Shown: piece by piece, positions 1 to 5,138 of the stretch
Position numbering within the stretch: the first letter of the stretch is position 1
Layout: each line of letters begins with the position of its first letter
Program-made: the position numbers and the translations under genes
The notes under the pieces: generated by a model
Seen by the model: only the letters and a program-made list of their open reading frames with translations
Told to the model about the DNA's origin: nothing
Database searches by the model: none
Assembly: GCA_015661935.1 (NCBI GenBank)
Contig: DQVD01000013.1
Location: 1-5,862, forward strand
Reading direction: 5' to 3'
Length of the DNA stretch: 5,862 bases
Source of the DNA: Desulfocapsa sulfexigens
Lineage (GTDB): Bacteria; Desulfobacterota; Desulfobulbia; Desulfobulbales; Desulfocapsaceae

Positions 1-41
1 AGCGACCCGAAGGGCTTGACCTTTAATTCAATTTCATCCAT
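1..41 (-). CDS. Possible 5' end of a gene leaving the left edge, or a further piece of the Kef remnant
   Basis: Reading leftward from an ATG at 41-39 gives MDEIELKVKPFGS with no stop before the edge. A GAGG sequence lies 8 nt upstream, a usable ribosome binding site. Two readings fit. It may be the start of a new small protein; the residues would suit a ubiquitin-like MoaD/ThiS beginning, but 13 residues are too few to claim this. Alternatively IELKVKPF resembles the I-G-L-K-L-K segment that normally follows the point where the antiporter remnant at 73-396 stops, now in another frame. I cannot decide between these from this window. Confidence 0.3.
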   Translation of the reverse strand, partial: MDEIELKVKPFGS

Positions 42-72
42 GCGATTTGCCTCGTTTTACCCACAGATTCGT

Positions 73-396
73 TTAAAGAACCAACAAAAGAAACAGGACA
101 CCGGCATCGGCAAACTCTTGAAGGTTAACCCCTCCGTGAAATCCAAAAGCATTTAGCACAAAGCCGGCAGCAAGAAAACCGAGCAGCGGCGGTAATCCTG
201 TTTGTTTGAGCAGGAAGCCAAGGACATGATGCCCTGCGGGCACATTCAGAAGACAGAATCCAGAATAGTTAGCAGCCTGTGGCTGAAATAACTACAGTTG
301 GTTTTCATCTGGCATCCACCTCCGAGAATGATTCACACAGAAACTTTGTTTTTCCGATACATGAACAAAGGCCACCAAAATCATCATGATATCCAT
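73..396 (-). pseudogene. Broken N-terminal remnant of a Kef-type (CPA2) K+/H+ antiporter
   Basis: The reading frame starts at an ATG (396-394) with AGG 6 nt upstream and encodes MDIMMILVAFV, a typical first half of the first membrane helix of Kef/YbaL-like antiporters. The antiporter sequence resumes at about 225 with VLGFLLKQ, then GLPPLLGFLAAGFVLNAFG and an L-Q-E-F-A-D-A-G-V-L stretch. These are characteristic of the first two helices and the following loop of the CPA2 family, integral membrane cation/proton antiporters. The two parts are in the same frame, separated by about 141 bp of unrelated sequence with a TAG at 294-292. The frame ends at TAA 75-73, exactly where the family continues with a phenylalanine-rich segment and I-G-L-K-L. 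Only about 60 of the usual 380-650 residues remain, so it cannot work as an antiporter. Family recognition is by eye; the N-terminal piece is short and less certain than the second piece. Confidence 0.68.
226..366. other. About 141-bp foreign insertion inside the Kef remnant
   Basis: This stretch separates two parts of the antiporter that should be adjacent (AFV before it, VLGF after it). Its length keeps the frame. The direct repeat ACATGA occurs near both ends (224-229 and 359-364, 135 bp apart) and could be a target duplication or a coincidence. Inside are two perfect small hairpins: GCCC-TGC-GGGC at 231-241 and CAGCC-TGT-GGCTG at 273-285, the latter flanked by GTTA/TAAC (268-271 and 289-292). 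I see no terminal inverted repeats and no transposase. It may be a small non-autonomous element, a rearrangement scar, or badly decayed antiporter sequence. Confidence 0.4.
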
Positions 397-460
397 TAAA
401 CACCTAAGTTCTCAGCAAATTCAGAGAGCTAAAAAAAAAGACAATAAAAAACATAACTCC

Positions 461-474
461 TTGACTCAGGTCAA
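461..474. promoter_or_regulatory. FNR/CRP-family operator TTGAC-N4-GTCAA
   Basis: TTGACTCAGGTCAA is a perfect 5+5 inverted repeat around four bases. This is the architecture of sites for FNR/DNR/HcpR-type regulators, which respond to oxygen, NO or redox state. Its centre (467.5) lies about 41 bp before the start point predicted from the -10 element at 496-501, the classical class II activator position. It therefore probably activates the ferredoxin-like gene at 620. HcpR, the FNR-like nitrosative stress regulator of deltaproteobacteria, is my preferred candidate from memory of TTGAC-type sites; the exact regulator is inference. Confidence 0.6.
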
Positions 475-495
475 AGAGTTTGTGTGATTTTATGA

Positions 496-509
496 TACAA
501 TGTTACTGC
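496..509 (+). promoter_or_regulatory. -10 element and predicted start of the ferredoxin-gene transcript
   Basis: TACAAT at 496-501 matches five of six bases of the sigma-70 -10 consensus. An alternative overlapping hexamer is TATGAT at 491-496. No good -35 box lies 17 bp upstream, as expected of an activator-dependent promoter; the TTGAC operator occupies the -35 region instead. The start would fall near 508-509, giving a leader of about 110 nt. Confidence 0.45.
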
Positions 510-531
510 TATCAAACAAAACAAACATTCA

Positions 532-596
532 GGCTACCTTGTGAAATTAGACTTTTCATCCACGTTGAACGAAAAGTCTGACCTCTTAAGGTATCC
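532..596 (+). promoter_or_regulatory. Structured 5' leader: two nested stems
   Basis: An inner perfect 9-bp stem pairs AGACTTTTC (549-557) with GAAAAGTCT (571-579) around a 13-nt loop. An outer stem pairs GGCTACCTT (532-540) with AAGGTATCC (588-596), with one mismatch. Between them lie 8-nt strands on each side, forming an internal loop. The structure ends 11 nt before the ribosome binding site GAGG at 608-611. No U-tract follows, so it is not a simple terminator. It could be a cis-regulatory RNA, an mRNA-stabilising structure, or (inner repeat alone) a second protein-binding operator. It matches no riboswitch class I recognise. Confidence 0.5.
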
Positions 597-619
597 GTTA
601 ACCAAACGAGGATACTACT

Positions 620-1372
620 ATGAAAATAATGCGAAAAATTATAGAAATTGACGAAGAACTCTGCGACGGTTGCGGCCTCTGTGTTCCAGACTGTGCGGAA
701 GGTTCCCTTGTAATCGTTGATGGCAAGGCAAAAATGATTTCAGACAATCTCTGTGATGGTCTTGGGGCCTGTCTCGGCTCCTGCCCGACAGGAGCCTTAA
801 AAATAATAGAACGTGAGGCTGAAGACTTTGACGAAAAGGCTGTTGAGGAACATCTGTCTGAGCAAAAAGCTGATGACACCAAAGGAGCACCTAAAGCTTC
901 AGGATGCCCTTCTGTACAGCTGCAGACATTTGCCTCTCCAACGCCCTGCCAAACTGCCAACAAACCCATAGCCATGGCTGCTGGCGGCGGTACGTCATCT
1001 CTCACTCACTGGCCGGTACAGATTCGCCTTGTTCCGCCAACTGCTCCTTTTCTTCAGGGTGCGGATCTGCTGGTTGCTGCTGATTGCTGTGCTGTTTCTG
1101 CTCCAAACTTTCAGCTGGAATACCTTACCGGAAAAGTAGTAATGATGGGTTGTCCCAAGTTTGACGATGCAGAGAGTTATGTTCAGCGTTTTAGTGAAAT
1201 CATAGCAAATTGTAACCTCAACAGTCTGACCATTCTCATTATGGAAGTCCCCTGTTGTTCATCCATGAACGGAATCATTCAACAGGCCATTGAACGTTCC
1301 GGAAAAAGTGTTCCTGTTGAACAGATTACCATTTCTACACAGGGTGCAGTAATAGAACGTAAAAACTGGTAA
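620..1372 (+). CDS. Ferredoxin-like iron-sulfur protein with conserved cysteine-rich C-terminal domain
   Basis: The 250-residue protein starts at the first of two nearby ATGs (M1, M4); GAGG 8 nt upstream favours M1. Residues 9-63 form a bacterial ferredoxin domain. The first motif is complete (C15-x2-C18-x2-C21-x3-C25). The second is C45-x5-C51-x3-C55-P, with Leu48 where a fourth cysteine would stand. An acidic linker (64-90) leads to G-C96-P, then a C-terminal domain with HWPVQIRLVPPTAPFL (130-145), AADCC (153-157), GCPKFDD (177-183) and MEVPCC (208-213). These blocks recur in ferredoxin-like proteins of strict anaerobes, often near redox or nitrosative-stress genes. It is cytoplasmic, with no signal peptide or membrane helix. 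Its precise role is unknown; electron transfer or redox sensing is likely. An FNR/HcpR-type operator upstream suggests stress-responsive expression. It appears monocistronic, ended by the hairpin at 1395-1420. Confidence 0.88.
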   Translation: MKIMRKIIEIDEELCDGCGLCVPDCAEGSLVIVDGKAKMISDNLCDGLGACLGSCPTGALKIIEREAEDFDEKAVEEHLSEQKADDTKGAPKASGCPSVQLQTFASPTPCQTANKPIAMAAGGGTSSLTHWPVQIRLVPPTAPFLQGADLLVAADCCAVSAPNFQLEYLTGKVVMMGCPKFDDAESYVQRFSEIIANCNLNSLTILIMEVPCCSSMNGIIQQAIERSGKSVPVEQITISTQGAVIERKNW

Positions 1373-1385
1373 ACACATATTACTT

Positions 1386-1420
1386 AAAAACAAAGGGCCA
1401 GCATAAATATATGCTGGCCC
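1386..1420. terminator. Bidirectional Rho-independent terminator between convergent genes
   Basis: GGGCCAGCATA (1395-1405) and TATGCTGGCCC (1410-1420) form a perfect 11-bp stem with a 4-nt loop. On the minus strand the stem is followed by TTTGTTTTT, a strong U-tract, so it clearly terminates the operon ending at 1460. On the plus strand only AGTTCTTG follows, preceded by an A-rich run, so termination of the 620-1372 transcript is plausible but weaker. Confidence 0.85.
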
Positions 1421-1459
1421 AGTTCTTGTACAAGTGAGGTGCTAGCCTAATATTTACTT

Positions 1460-1681
1460 TTATTCTGCCTTCATTACTGTAATAACAGTACCTTCCAGAC
1501 CTGATTCTTTAGATCGAACAACACCTCCATTAATCGTTATCACCCGATCCATCTTCCCTGCCATATCAGCTGAGCAGATAAACTGAAATTCATGCCCTCT
1601 TACCATCTTACCTAGACGTGCCCGCACATCTTTAAAGCCTTTTCAGCAATCGCCTCTGTAATCTATTTCATATTTTTTCAT
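1460..1681 (-). CDS. TusA/SirA-like small sulfur-carrier protein with selenocysteine (in-frame UGA)
   Basis: From the ATG at 1681-1679 the frame runs 73 codons to TAA (1462-1460) with one interruption: codon 13 is TGA (1645-1643). It reads MKKYEIDYRGDC-U-KGFKDV and then continues without frameshift. Total length matches TusA (about 75-80 residues). Aligned without gaps, U13 falls on the catalytic cysteine of the TusA R-G-L-x-C-P-x-P motif, E31 on the conserved Glu of the P-G-E turn, and IDYRG, FQFICSAD and TVITVMK on the strands. The two prolines of CPxP are absent (K14, F16). TusA proteins are cytosolic persulfide carriers in sulfur relay to tRNA, molybdenum cofactor or dissimilatory sulfur enzymes; a Sec variant could carry or reduce sulfur or selenium species (inference). 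AGGG lies 8 nt before the ATG. The start overlaps the upstream YkgJ gene by 14 nt, implying coupled translation, and a SECIS-like hairpin follows the UGA. The alternative is a recent nonsense mutation. Confidence 0.72.
1614..1631 (-). promoter_or_regulatory. Candidate bacterial SECIS element
   Basis: After the UGA (1645-1643), 18 nt precede a 4-nt loop CGGG (1624-1621) closed by the stem AGATGTG (1631-1625) / CACGTCT (1620-1614), seven pairs with one G-U. Bacterial SECIS elements sit directly after the UGA, inside the coding sequence, with a short stem and a G at one of the first two loop positions. The spacing here is close to that of the E. coli fdhF element (about 17 nt to the loop). This is the position SelB would bind to deliver Sec-tRNA. 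Confidence 0.65.
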
Positions 1682-2357
1682 TCTTGCTACCCTGCTGTGT
1701 TTCTTTGTATTGTAGAAGCAAACGATTTCCGGATTGCATAACTAAGATACCAAATGGCTGAAGCAGTTGAAACAGTGGCCTGCCAAATAAAAACATCTCT
1801 TCTTCCAGAATTTGTTTGGATTTCGTAACAACTCTGTCACGGAACTGGAGGTCACGGTTCACAGCGTCTTCGAGGCTTGCAATTATTGGATCCGGATTTT
1901 CAAGAAATGCATCAGGAAGACTCGTAAAATCAGGCACTGGGCAGGCACGTTCATATTCTGCAATCAATCCCTTCAATAACTCATTCTGTCCCAGAATTTC
2001 AATACGACCAAGGAGATCCGTTTCTACAAGGGAAAGACTTTCTTCAGGATCCCAGCATTTCAAAACTCCGCATGCCATGGGCCGATTATCATAAATAGTA
2101 CAGCCACGTGACATTGGGTCATAGTAACAGCAAGTCCATTCCCGTCCTGTCCCGCGAAGCTTAACAATCTCAGCTTTAGTTGCCTGCACACGATCAGCCA
2201 CCGGATTGTAAGCAAACTCCCCTTTACGGATGGTGACAAGATCCTTACGCAGAATATGATCCTTGTTAATCAATGCAATATCAGTGCTATGAAGGGCAGC
2301 CCCCCCTTTAGTACAGCATATGCCACACTGTTTGCAGGATGTCTGTTTTGTATCCAT
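1668..2357 (-). CDS. YkgJ-family cysteine-cluster (putative zinc/iron-chelating) protein
   Basis: The 229-residue protein begins MDTKQTS with the cluster C8-x2-C11-x2-CC (14-15), followed by KGGAALH, then CC (76-77), C86, an I-Y-x3-R-P motif (88-93), C96 and C101-W-D. This order (C-x2-C-G-x-C-C, C, C-x-I-Y-x-x-R-P-x-x-C) defines the YkgJ family, thought to bind Zn or an Fe-S cluster; its biochemical function is not established. The tail (110-229) is helical and specific to this subgroup. It is cytoplasmic. I prefer the ATG at 2357, with a weak AGAG 5-6 nt upstream. The frame continues to a TTG at 2420, but those extra residues lie against the broken end of the PqiB fragment and have no ribosome binding site. 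Its TGA at 1670-1668 overlaps the start of the Sec-TusA gene, so the pair is an operon and probably works in one pathway, perhaps sulfur or selenium handling (inference). Confidence 0.85.
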   Translation of the reverse strand: MDTKQTSCKQCGICCTKGGAALHSTDIALINKDHILRKDLVTIRKGEFAYNPVADRVQATKAEIVKLRGTGREWTCCYYDPMSRGCTIYDNRPMACGVLKCWDPEESLSLVETDLLGRIEILGQNELLKGLIAEYERACPVPDFTSLPDAFLENPDPIIASLEDAVNRDLQFRDRVVTKSKQILEEEMFLFGRPLFQLLQPFGILVMQSGNRLLLQYKETQQGSKNEKI

Positions 2358-2398
2358 TTTTTCTCTATATGTTGACCATGTAGGTACCTTATCCAGAT

Positions 2399-2427
2399 TT
2401 TTTATCAGCTGCGGCTGCAATATTCAA
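2399..2427 (-). promoter_or_regulatory. Possible promoter of the YkgJ-TusA operon
   Basis: On the minus strand TTGAAT (2427-2422), a 17-bp spacer and TAAAAA (2404-2399) form a moderate sigma-70-like promoter. Transcription would start near 2392, about 35 nt before the preferred ATG. The elements sit at the edge of the PqiB fragment, so the promoter may have arisen by the rearrangement. It is based on consensus match only. Confidence 0.3.
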
Positions 2428-2824
2428 CGCAGGGGGTATATCCAACCTTGAGACCCTTGTCAAAGGGGCTTATGTTGGTATTATTCTCGGAAAAGGAAAG
2501 GATGCGCGAGAATTTCAGGTACACGATACTCGTCCTGTAAATATCACAATGAACACGGGCTTAAACCTTGTTCTTGAAACCGATTGTCCGGGATCACCTG
2601 GGTATAATAAATCAGTTTACTATCGCCAGGTAAAAGTTGGTTACACAACAGGATATGAGCTCTTGCCCACCAGACAGAATGTACTGATTTACGTCAATAT
2701 TTATGCCCCTTTTGTAAATCTCAGCCGGGAAAACACGAAATTCTGGAAGAGTACCGGTTTTAGAATTAAAGGCAGTTTGATGACAGAAATACGAATCAGC
2801 ACTGAGTCTCTGAGACTGATTTGA
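2424..2824 (+). pseudogene. Internal fragment of a PqiB-like MCE lipid-transport protein
   Basis: An open frame without a usable start runs from about 2424 to TGA 2822-2824. It encodes FNAGGISNLETLVKGAYVGI, then GKGKDAREFQV, GLNLVLETDCPGS, VYYRQVKVGYTTGYEL, LIYVNIYAPFVNLSRENTKF and KGSLMTEIRISTESL. These blocks follow the order of the middle of PqiB/YebT-type MCE proteins, periplasmic inner-membrane-anchored proteins that move phospholipids between membranes: the loop GG-x-x-x-L-E-x-L-x-x-G-A-Y, the V-x-Y-R-x-V-K-V-G strand, and N-T-x-F-W. About 130 of some 540 residues remain. The first in-frame ATG (2549) falls inside the domain and has no ribosome binding site. The frame diverges from the family after STESL, at the palindrome 2805-2817. 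A non-functional relic. Confidence 0.82.
2805..2817. repeat. 13-bp perfect palindrome at the junction of two gene fragments
   Basis: AGTCTC-T-GAGACT is a perfect inverted repeat around base 2811. The PqiB-like frame is recognisable up to about 2812 on the plus strand, and the PldA-like frame up to about 2812 on the minus strand, so the join of the two relics lies inside the palindrome. This suggests recombination at or creating this sequence (inference). Confidence 0.6.
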
Positions 2825-3152
2825 AATTTGGCTTCCACATCATCCAGACTAAAATTGGGGTCATTAAATTCTTCCCTGAAAGGGTCAGCATTGTGTTGGC
2901 TGCGATTATATGATGCCAACAAAGCATAATTTGGTTTATGAGCCATAAGCATAAATGGCTGCAGGAGATGTTTCTCATCCTGCCGGATACGTTCTTGAAC
3001 GAGATCCATAGTAGACCCGTCTTTGGCATTTTCTTTATATATTCCGGTAGTAATCTGCTTTTCACACTGCAATCGAAACTCACCAATGGGCATAGCGTCC
3101 TTTGCTGTTTCCATTCTTTAACAAAAAAAACAGTCATTATTCTCACCGACAT
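2809..3152 (-). pseudogene. N-terminal fragment of outer-membrane phospholipase A (PldA/OMPLA)
   Basis: The minus-strand frame from 3114 encodes AMPIGEFRLQCEKQITTGIY, a linker with DLVQERIRQDEKHLLQPFML, then AHKPNYALLASYN, a DPF motif and LDDVEAKFQISL. H-K-P-N-Y-x-L and L-D-x-x-E-A-K-F-Q-I-S mark the start of the beta-barrel of PldA, the outer-membrane enzyme that degrades misplaced phospholipids. The family next continues with a hydrophobic barrel strand, but here the sequence runs into the antisense of the PqiB fragment. Upstream, in another frame, AAAGGA precedes ATG at 3152 encoding MSVRIMTVFFV, which looks like the first half of a signal peptide; an indel near the run of eight T (about 3120-3127) separates it from the rest. 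About 100 of some 350 residues survive, without the catalytic Ser/His region. Dead gene. Confidence 0.78.
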
Positions 3153-3248
3153 CCTTTAACCCGGTTCATCCGGAAACAGTACAGCTCCCTAAGTGCCTTA
3201 ACCAAATTCTTTTGATAAAGAAAAAACAAGAAAATAATTTGTAAACCA

Positions 3249-5126
3249 CTAAAACTCAATCCGAAAACTATACACACCTTCTTCAACAGAACTTTGCACT
3301 TTATATCCGGAATGATTGAATATTGCTTGCATCCGTTTATTATCACGAAGAACTTCTGCTGAAAAACCTGCTATACCACTGGCCTTGGCAAGAGTTATAA
3401 GATGCCTGAACATAAAGGTTCCAAGGCCTTTATTCTGCCATTCGTCACGAATGACAAAGGCAACCTCGGCCCGGTTAGTGCGTTCATCAAGGTAATACCT
3501 TCCCACTGCCACAATATCATCTCCATGAGCCTCGGGCAGGGTACCAACAATTGCCACATCTTTACGATGATCAACATAGACAAAATTTTGTATCTCCCGT
3601 TGCCCAAAGTGCTGATTATGGCTCATAAATCTGTAATAGAGTGTTTCCTGGGAAAGATCGTACAGGAGATCACGCATTAAGGGCTCATCGGTTGGATGGA
3701 TAGGCCTGAAATAAAGTTCGGTGCCTGTATCCAGTAAATATGTTGCTTTCATCATATCCTGGGGAGCAACCACAAATTTCCCTTCAACCTCGACAAAATC
3801 CTGTCGTATATACTTTGCCTCAATGGCATCTTTCAAGAGTTGTTCCCGGTGATCCGGATGGGCAATGGAGATAAGGGCCAGAGTTCGATCCTGCACAGAC
3901 TTCCCATGGAGATAGGCAACCCCATATTCAGTCACCACATAATGTACAGTGGCGCGGCTTACAACAACGCCCGCACCACGGCTCAAATGTGCATTGATTC
4001 GTGACCGTCCATCTCTTGCAGTTGATGGAATGGTGATAATTGCCCGTCCCCCTTCAGAGCGGGCCGCCCCTCTGTTAAAATCCACCTGACCACCGACGCC
4101 TGAATAGAAAAAGCCATCTTCAGAATCTGAACACACCTGCCCGGTGAGATCAATTTCCAGTGCCATATTAATAGAAACCATGCGGCTCTGTTTTCCTATC
4201 ACGTTGGGATCATTTACATATTCCGTCGGTCGAAAGGAGAATAATGGATTATCATCTATAAAATCATAGAGTTCTTTGGTTCCCATACAAAAACTTGTCA
4301 CAACCTTGCCGCGGTCAGTGGCTTTTCTATTTCCACTCACTGCGCCGCTTTTAATCAACTCAAGAATATCATCGGTAATAAACTCTGTATGAATACCAAG
4401 ATCATGTTTTCCCTTCAGCGCCATAATAACAGCCTGAGGAATTCTTCCCACACCGGGAATTCTTCCTAATCCAAATTCTACAGTTGATCCGCTGGGCACA
4501 AGGCCTGCCACAAATTCTGCGATCTTAATACTAACCTCTTTAGGAGGTTTTGATTCACGCTCAAGAAGAGGTACGTCGGCAGGAACCAGAATGTCAAGGT
4601 CATATACATCTATCAAACTATCTCCTCGTGTCCACGGCATCTGAGGATTTACCTGAGCAATCACAAGGGAAGCATTTTCGGCGGCACTCTTTACAATATC
4701 GACGGATACTCCAAGGCTCATTTTGCCACGAGAATCCGGCGGTGTTACCTGGATAAGTGCCACATCGAGTGGAAGCTGCCCGGAACCAAACAATCTTGGG
4801 ATATCAGACATCAGAACAGGAGTGTAATCCCCACGTCCTTCCTGGATCACTTCACGTACATTATGACCAATAAAAAATGAATTTATTTTAAAACAACTGG
4901 CGAACTTTTTTTCGGCATAGGGTGCATTACCCTTGGTAAGGAGCTCTACAATTTCCACATCAGCAAGCTTCCCTGCAATTTTTGTCATCGCCTCGACAAG
5001 GACAGTCGGTTCACCGCAGCCAGTACCCAGAAATACACGATACCCTGATTTTAACTGTGACAAAGCCCGTTTCGGGGTCATGATCATATCTTTATACGTT
5101 TCTTTCCAGTTAACGTCATATTCCAT
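3249..5126 (-). CDS. Acetyl-CoA hydrolase/transferase-family CoA-transferase fused to a GNAT domain
   Basis: The 625-residue protein starts at ATG 5126 with TAGGAGAG 5 nt upstream. Residues about 5-465 are a 4-hydroxybutyrate/acetate CoA-transferase-type module: FLGTGCGEP (32-40), EFGLGRIPGVGRIPQAV (217-233), HTEF with the likely catalytic E248 (246-249), and the C-terminal GVGGQVDF (343-350) binding-site loop. A covalent glutamyl-CoA intermediate moves CoA between acyl groups. Residues about 470-622 are a GNAT domain with RPIHPTDEP at its start and the acetyl-CoA pyrophosphate loop Q564-N-K-G567-L-G569. The family without GNAT is about 430-450 residues, so this is a true fusion known from deltaproteobacteria. 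The acetyltransferase target is unknown. It is cytosolic. The gene follows the ADP-forming acyl-CoA synthetase with a 9-nt gap, so both act in acyl-CoA/acid interconversion. I see no hairpin terminator downstream; 3160-3248 is only AT-rich. Confidence 0.9.
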   Translation of the reverse strand: MEYDVNWKETYKDMIMTPKRALSQLKSGYRVFLGTGCGEPTVLVEAMTKIAGKLADVEIVELLTKGNAPYAEKKFASCFKINSFFIGHNVREVIQEGRGDYTPVLMSDIPRLFGSGQLPLDVALIQVTPPDSRGKMSLGVSVDIVKSAAENASLVIAQVNPQMPWTRGDSLIDVYDLDILVPADVPLLERESKPPKEVSIKIAEFVAGLVPSGSTVEFGLGRIPGVGRIPQAVIMALKGKHDLGIHTEFITDDILELIKSGAVSGNRKATDRGKVVTSFCMGTKELYDFIDDNPLFSFRPTEYVNDPNVIGKQSRMVSINMALEIDLTGQVCSDSEDGFFYSGVGGQVDFNRGAARSEGGRAIITIPSTARDGRSRINAHLSRGAGVVVSRATVHYVVTEYGVAYLHGKSVQDRTLALISIAHPDHREQLLKDAIEAKYIRQDFVEVEGKFVVAPQDMMKATYLLDTGTELYFRPIHPTDEPLMRDLLYDLSQETLYYRFMSHNQHFGQREIQNFVYVDHRKDVAIVGTLPEAHGDDIVAVGRYYLDERTNRAEVAFVIRDEWQNKGLGTFMFRHLITLAKASGIAGFSAEVLRDNKRMQAIFNHSGYKVQSSVEEGVYSFRIEF

Positions 5127-5130
5127 TTTG

Positions 5131-5138
5131 CTCTCCTA
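5131..5138 (-). promoter_or_regulatory. Ribosome binding site overlapping the upstream stop codon
   Basis: TAGGAGAG (5138-5131 on the minus strand) contains both the TAG stop of the ligase gene (5138-5136) and a strong Shine-Dalgarno for the CoA-transferase/GNAT gene. This arrangement favours translational coupling of the two. Confidence 0.7.

Noticed and set aside
292..294. In-frame TAG in the antiporter relic as a pyrrolysine codon
   Set aside because: The sequence around it does not resemble the antiporter family, and the frame ends soon after at TAA without completing a protein, so readthrough would not restore a function.
598..1005. 135-residue minus-strand frame opposite the ferredoxin-like gene
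   Set aside because: Low-complexity, serine-rich translation with no family features; a shadow of the strongly supported plus-strand gene.
1643..1645. The UGA as evidence that the TusA-like gene is simply a pseudogene
   Set aside because: Everything else is intact: ribosome binding site, frame, length, downstream conservation, terminator. The UGA falls on the catalytic Cys site and is followed by a SECIS-like hairpin. It remains the main alternative.
1816..2094. 92-residue plus-strand frame inside the YkgJ gene
   Set aside because: Antisense shadow of a gene with clear family motifs; no ribosome binding site or recognisable domain.
1668..2420. TTG at 2420 as the start of the YkgJ protein
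   Set aside because: No ribosome binding site, and the added residues lie at the rearrangement boundary; family members usually begin shortly before the first cysteine motif.
2549..2824. 91-residue plus-strand frame as an independent small gene
   Set aside because: The MCE-family sequence continues in the same frame upstream of the ATG and no ribosome binding site is present, so it is part of a larger relic.
2701..3114. 137-residue minus-strand frame as a complete gene
   Set aside because: Only about the first 101 residues resemble PldA; the rest is the antisense of the PqiB fragment.
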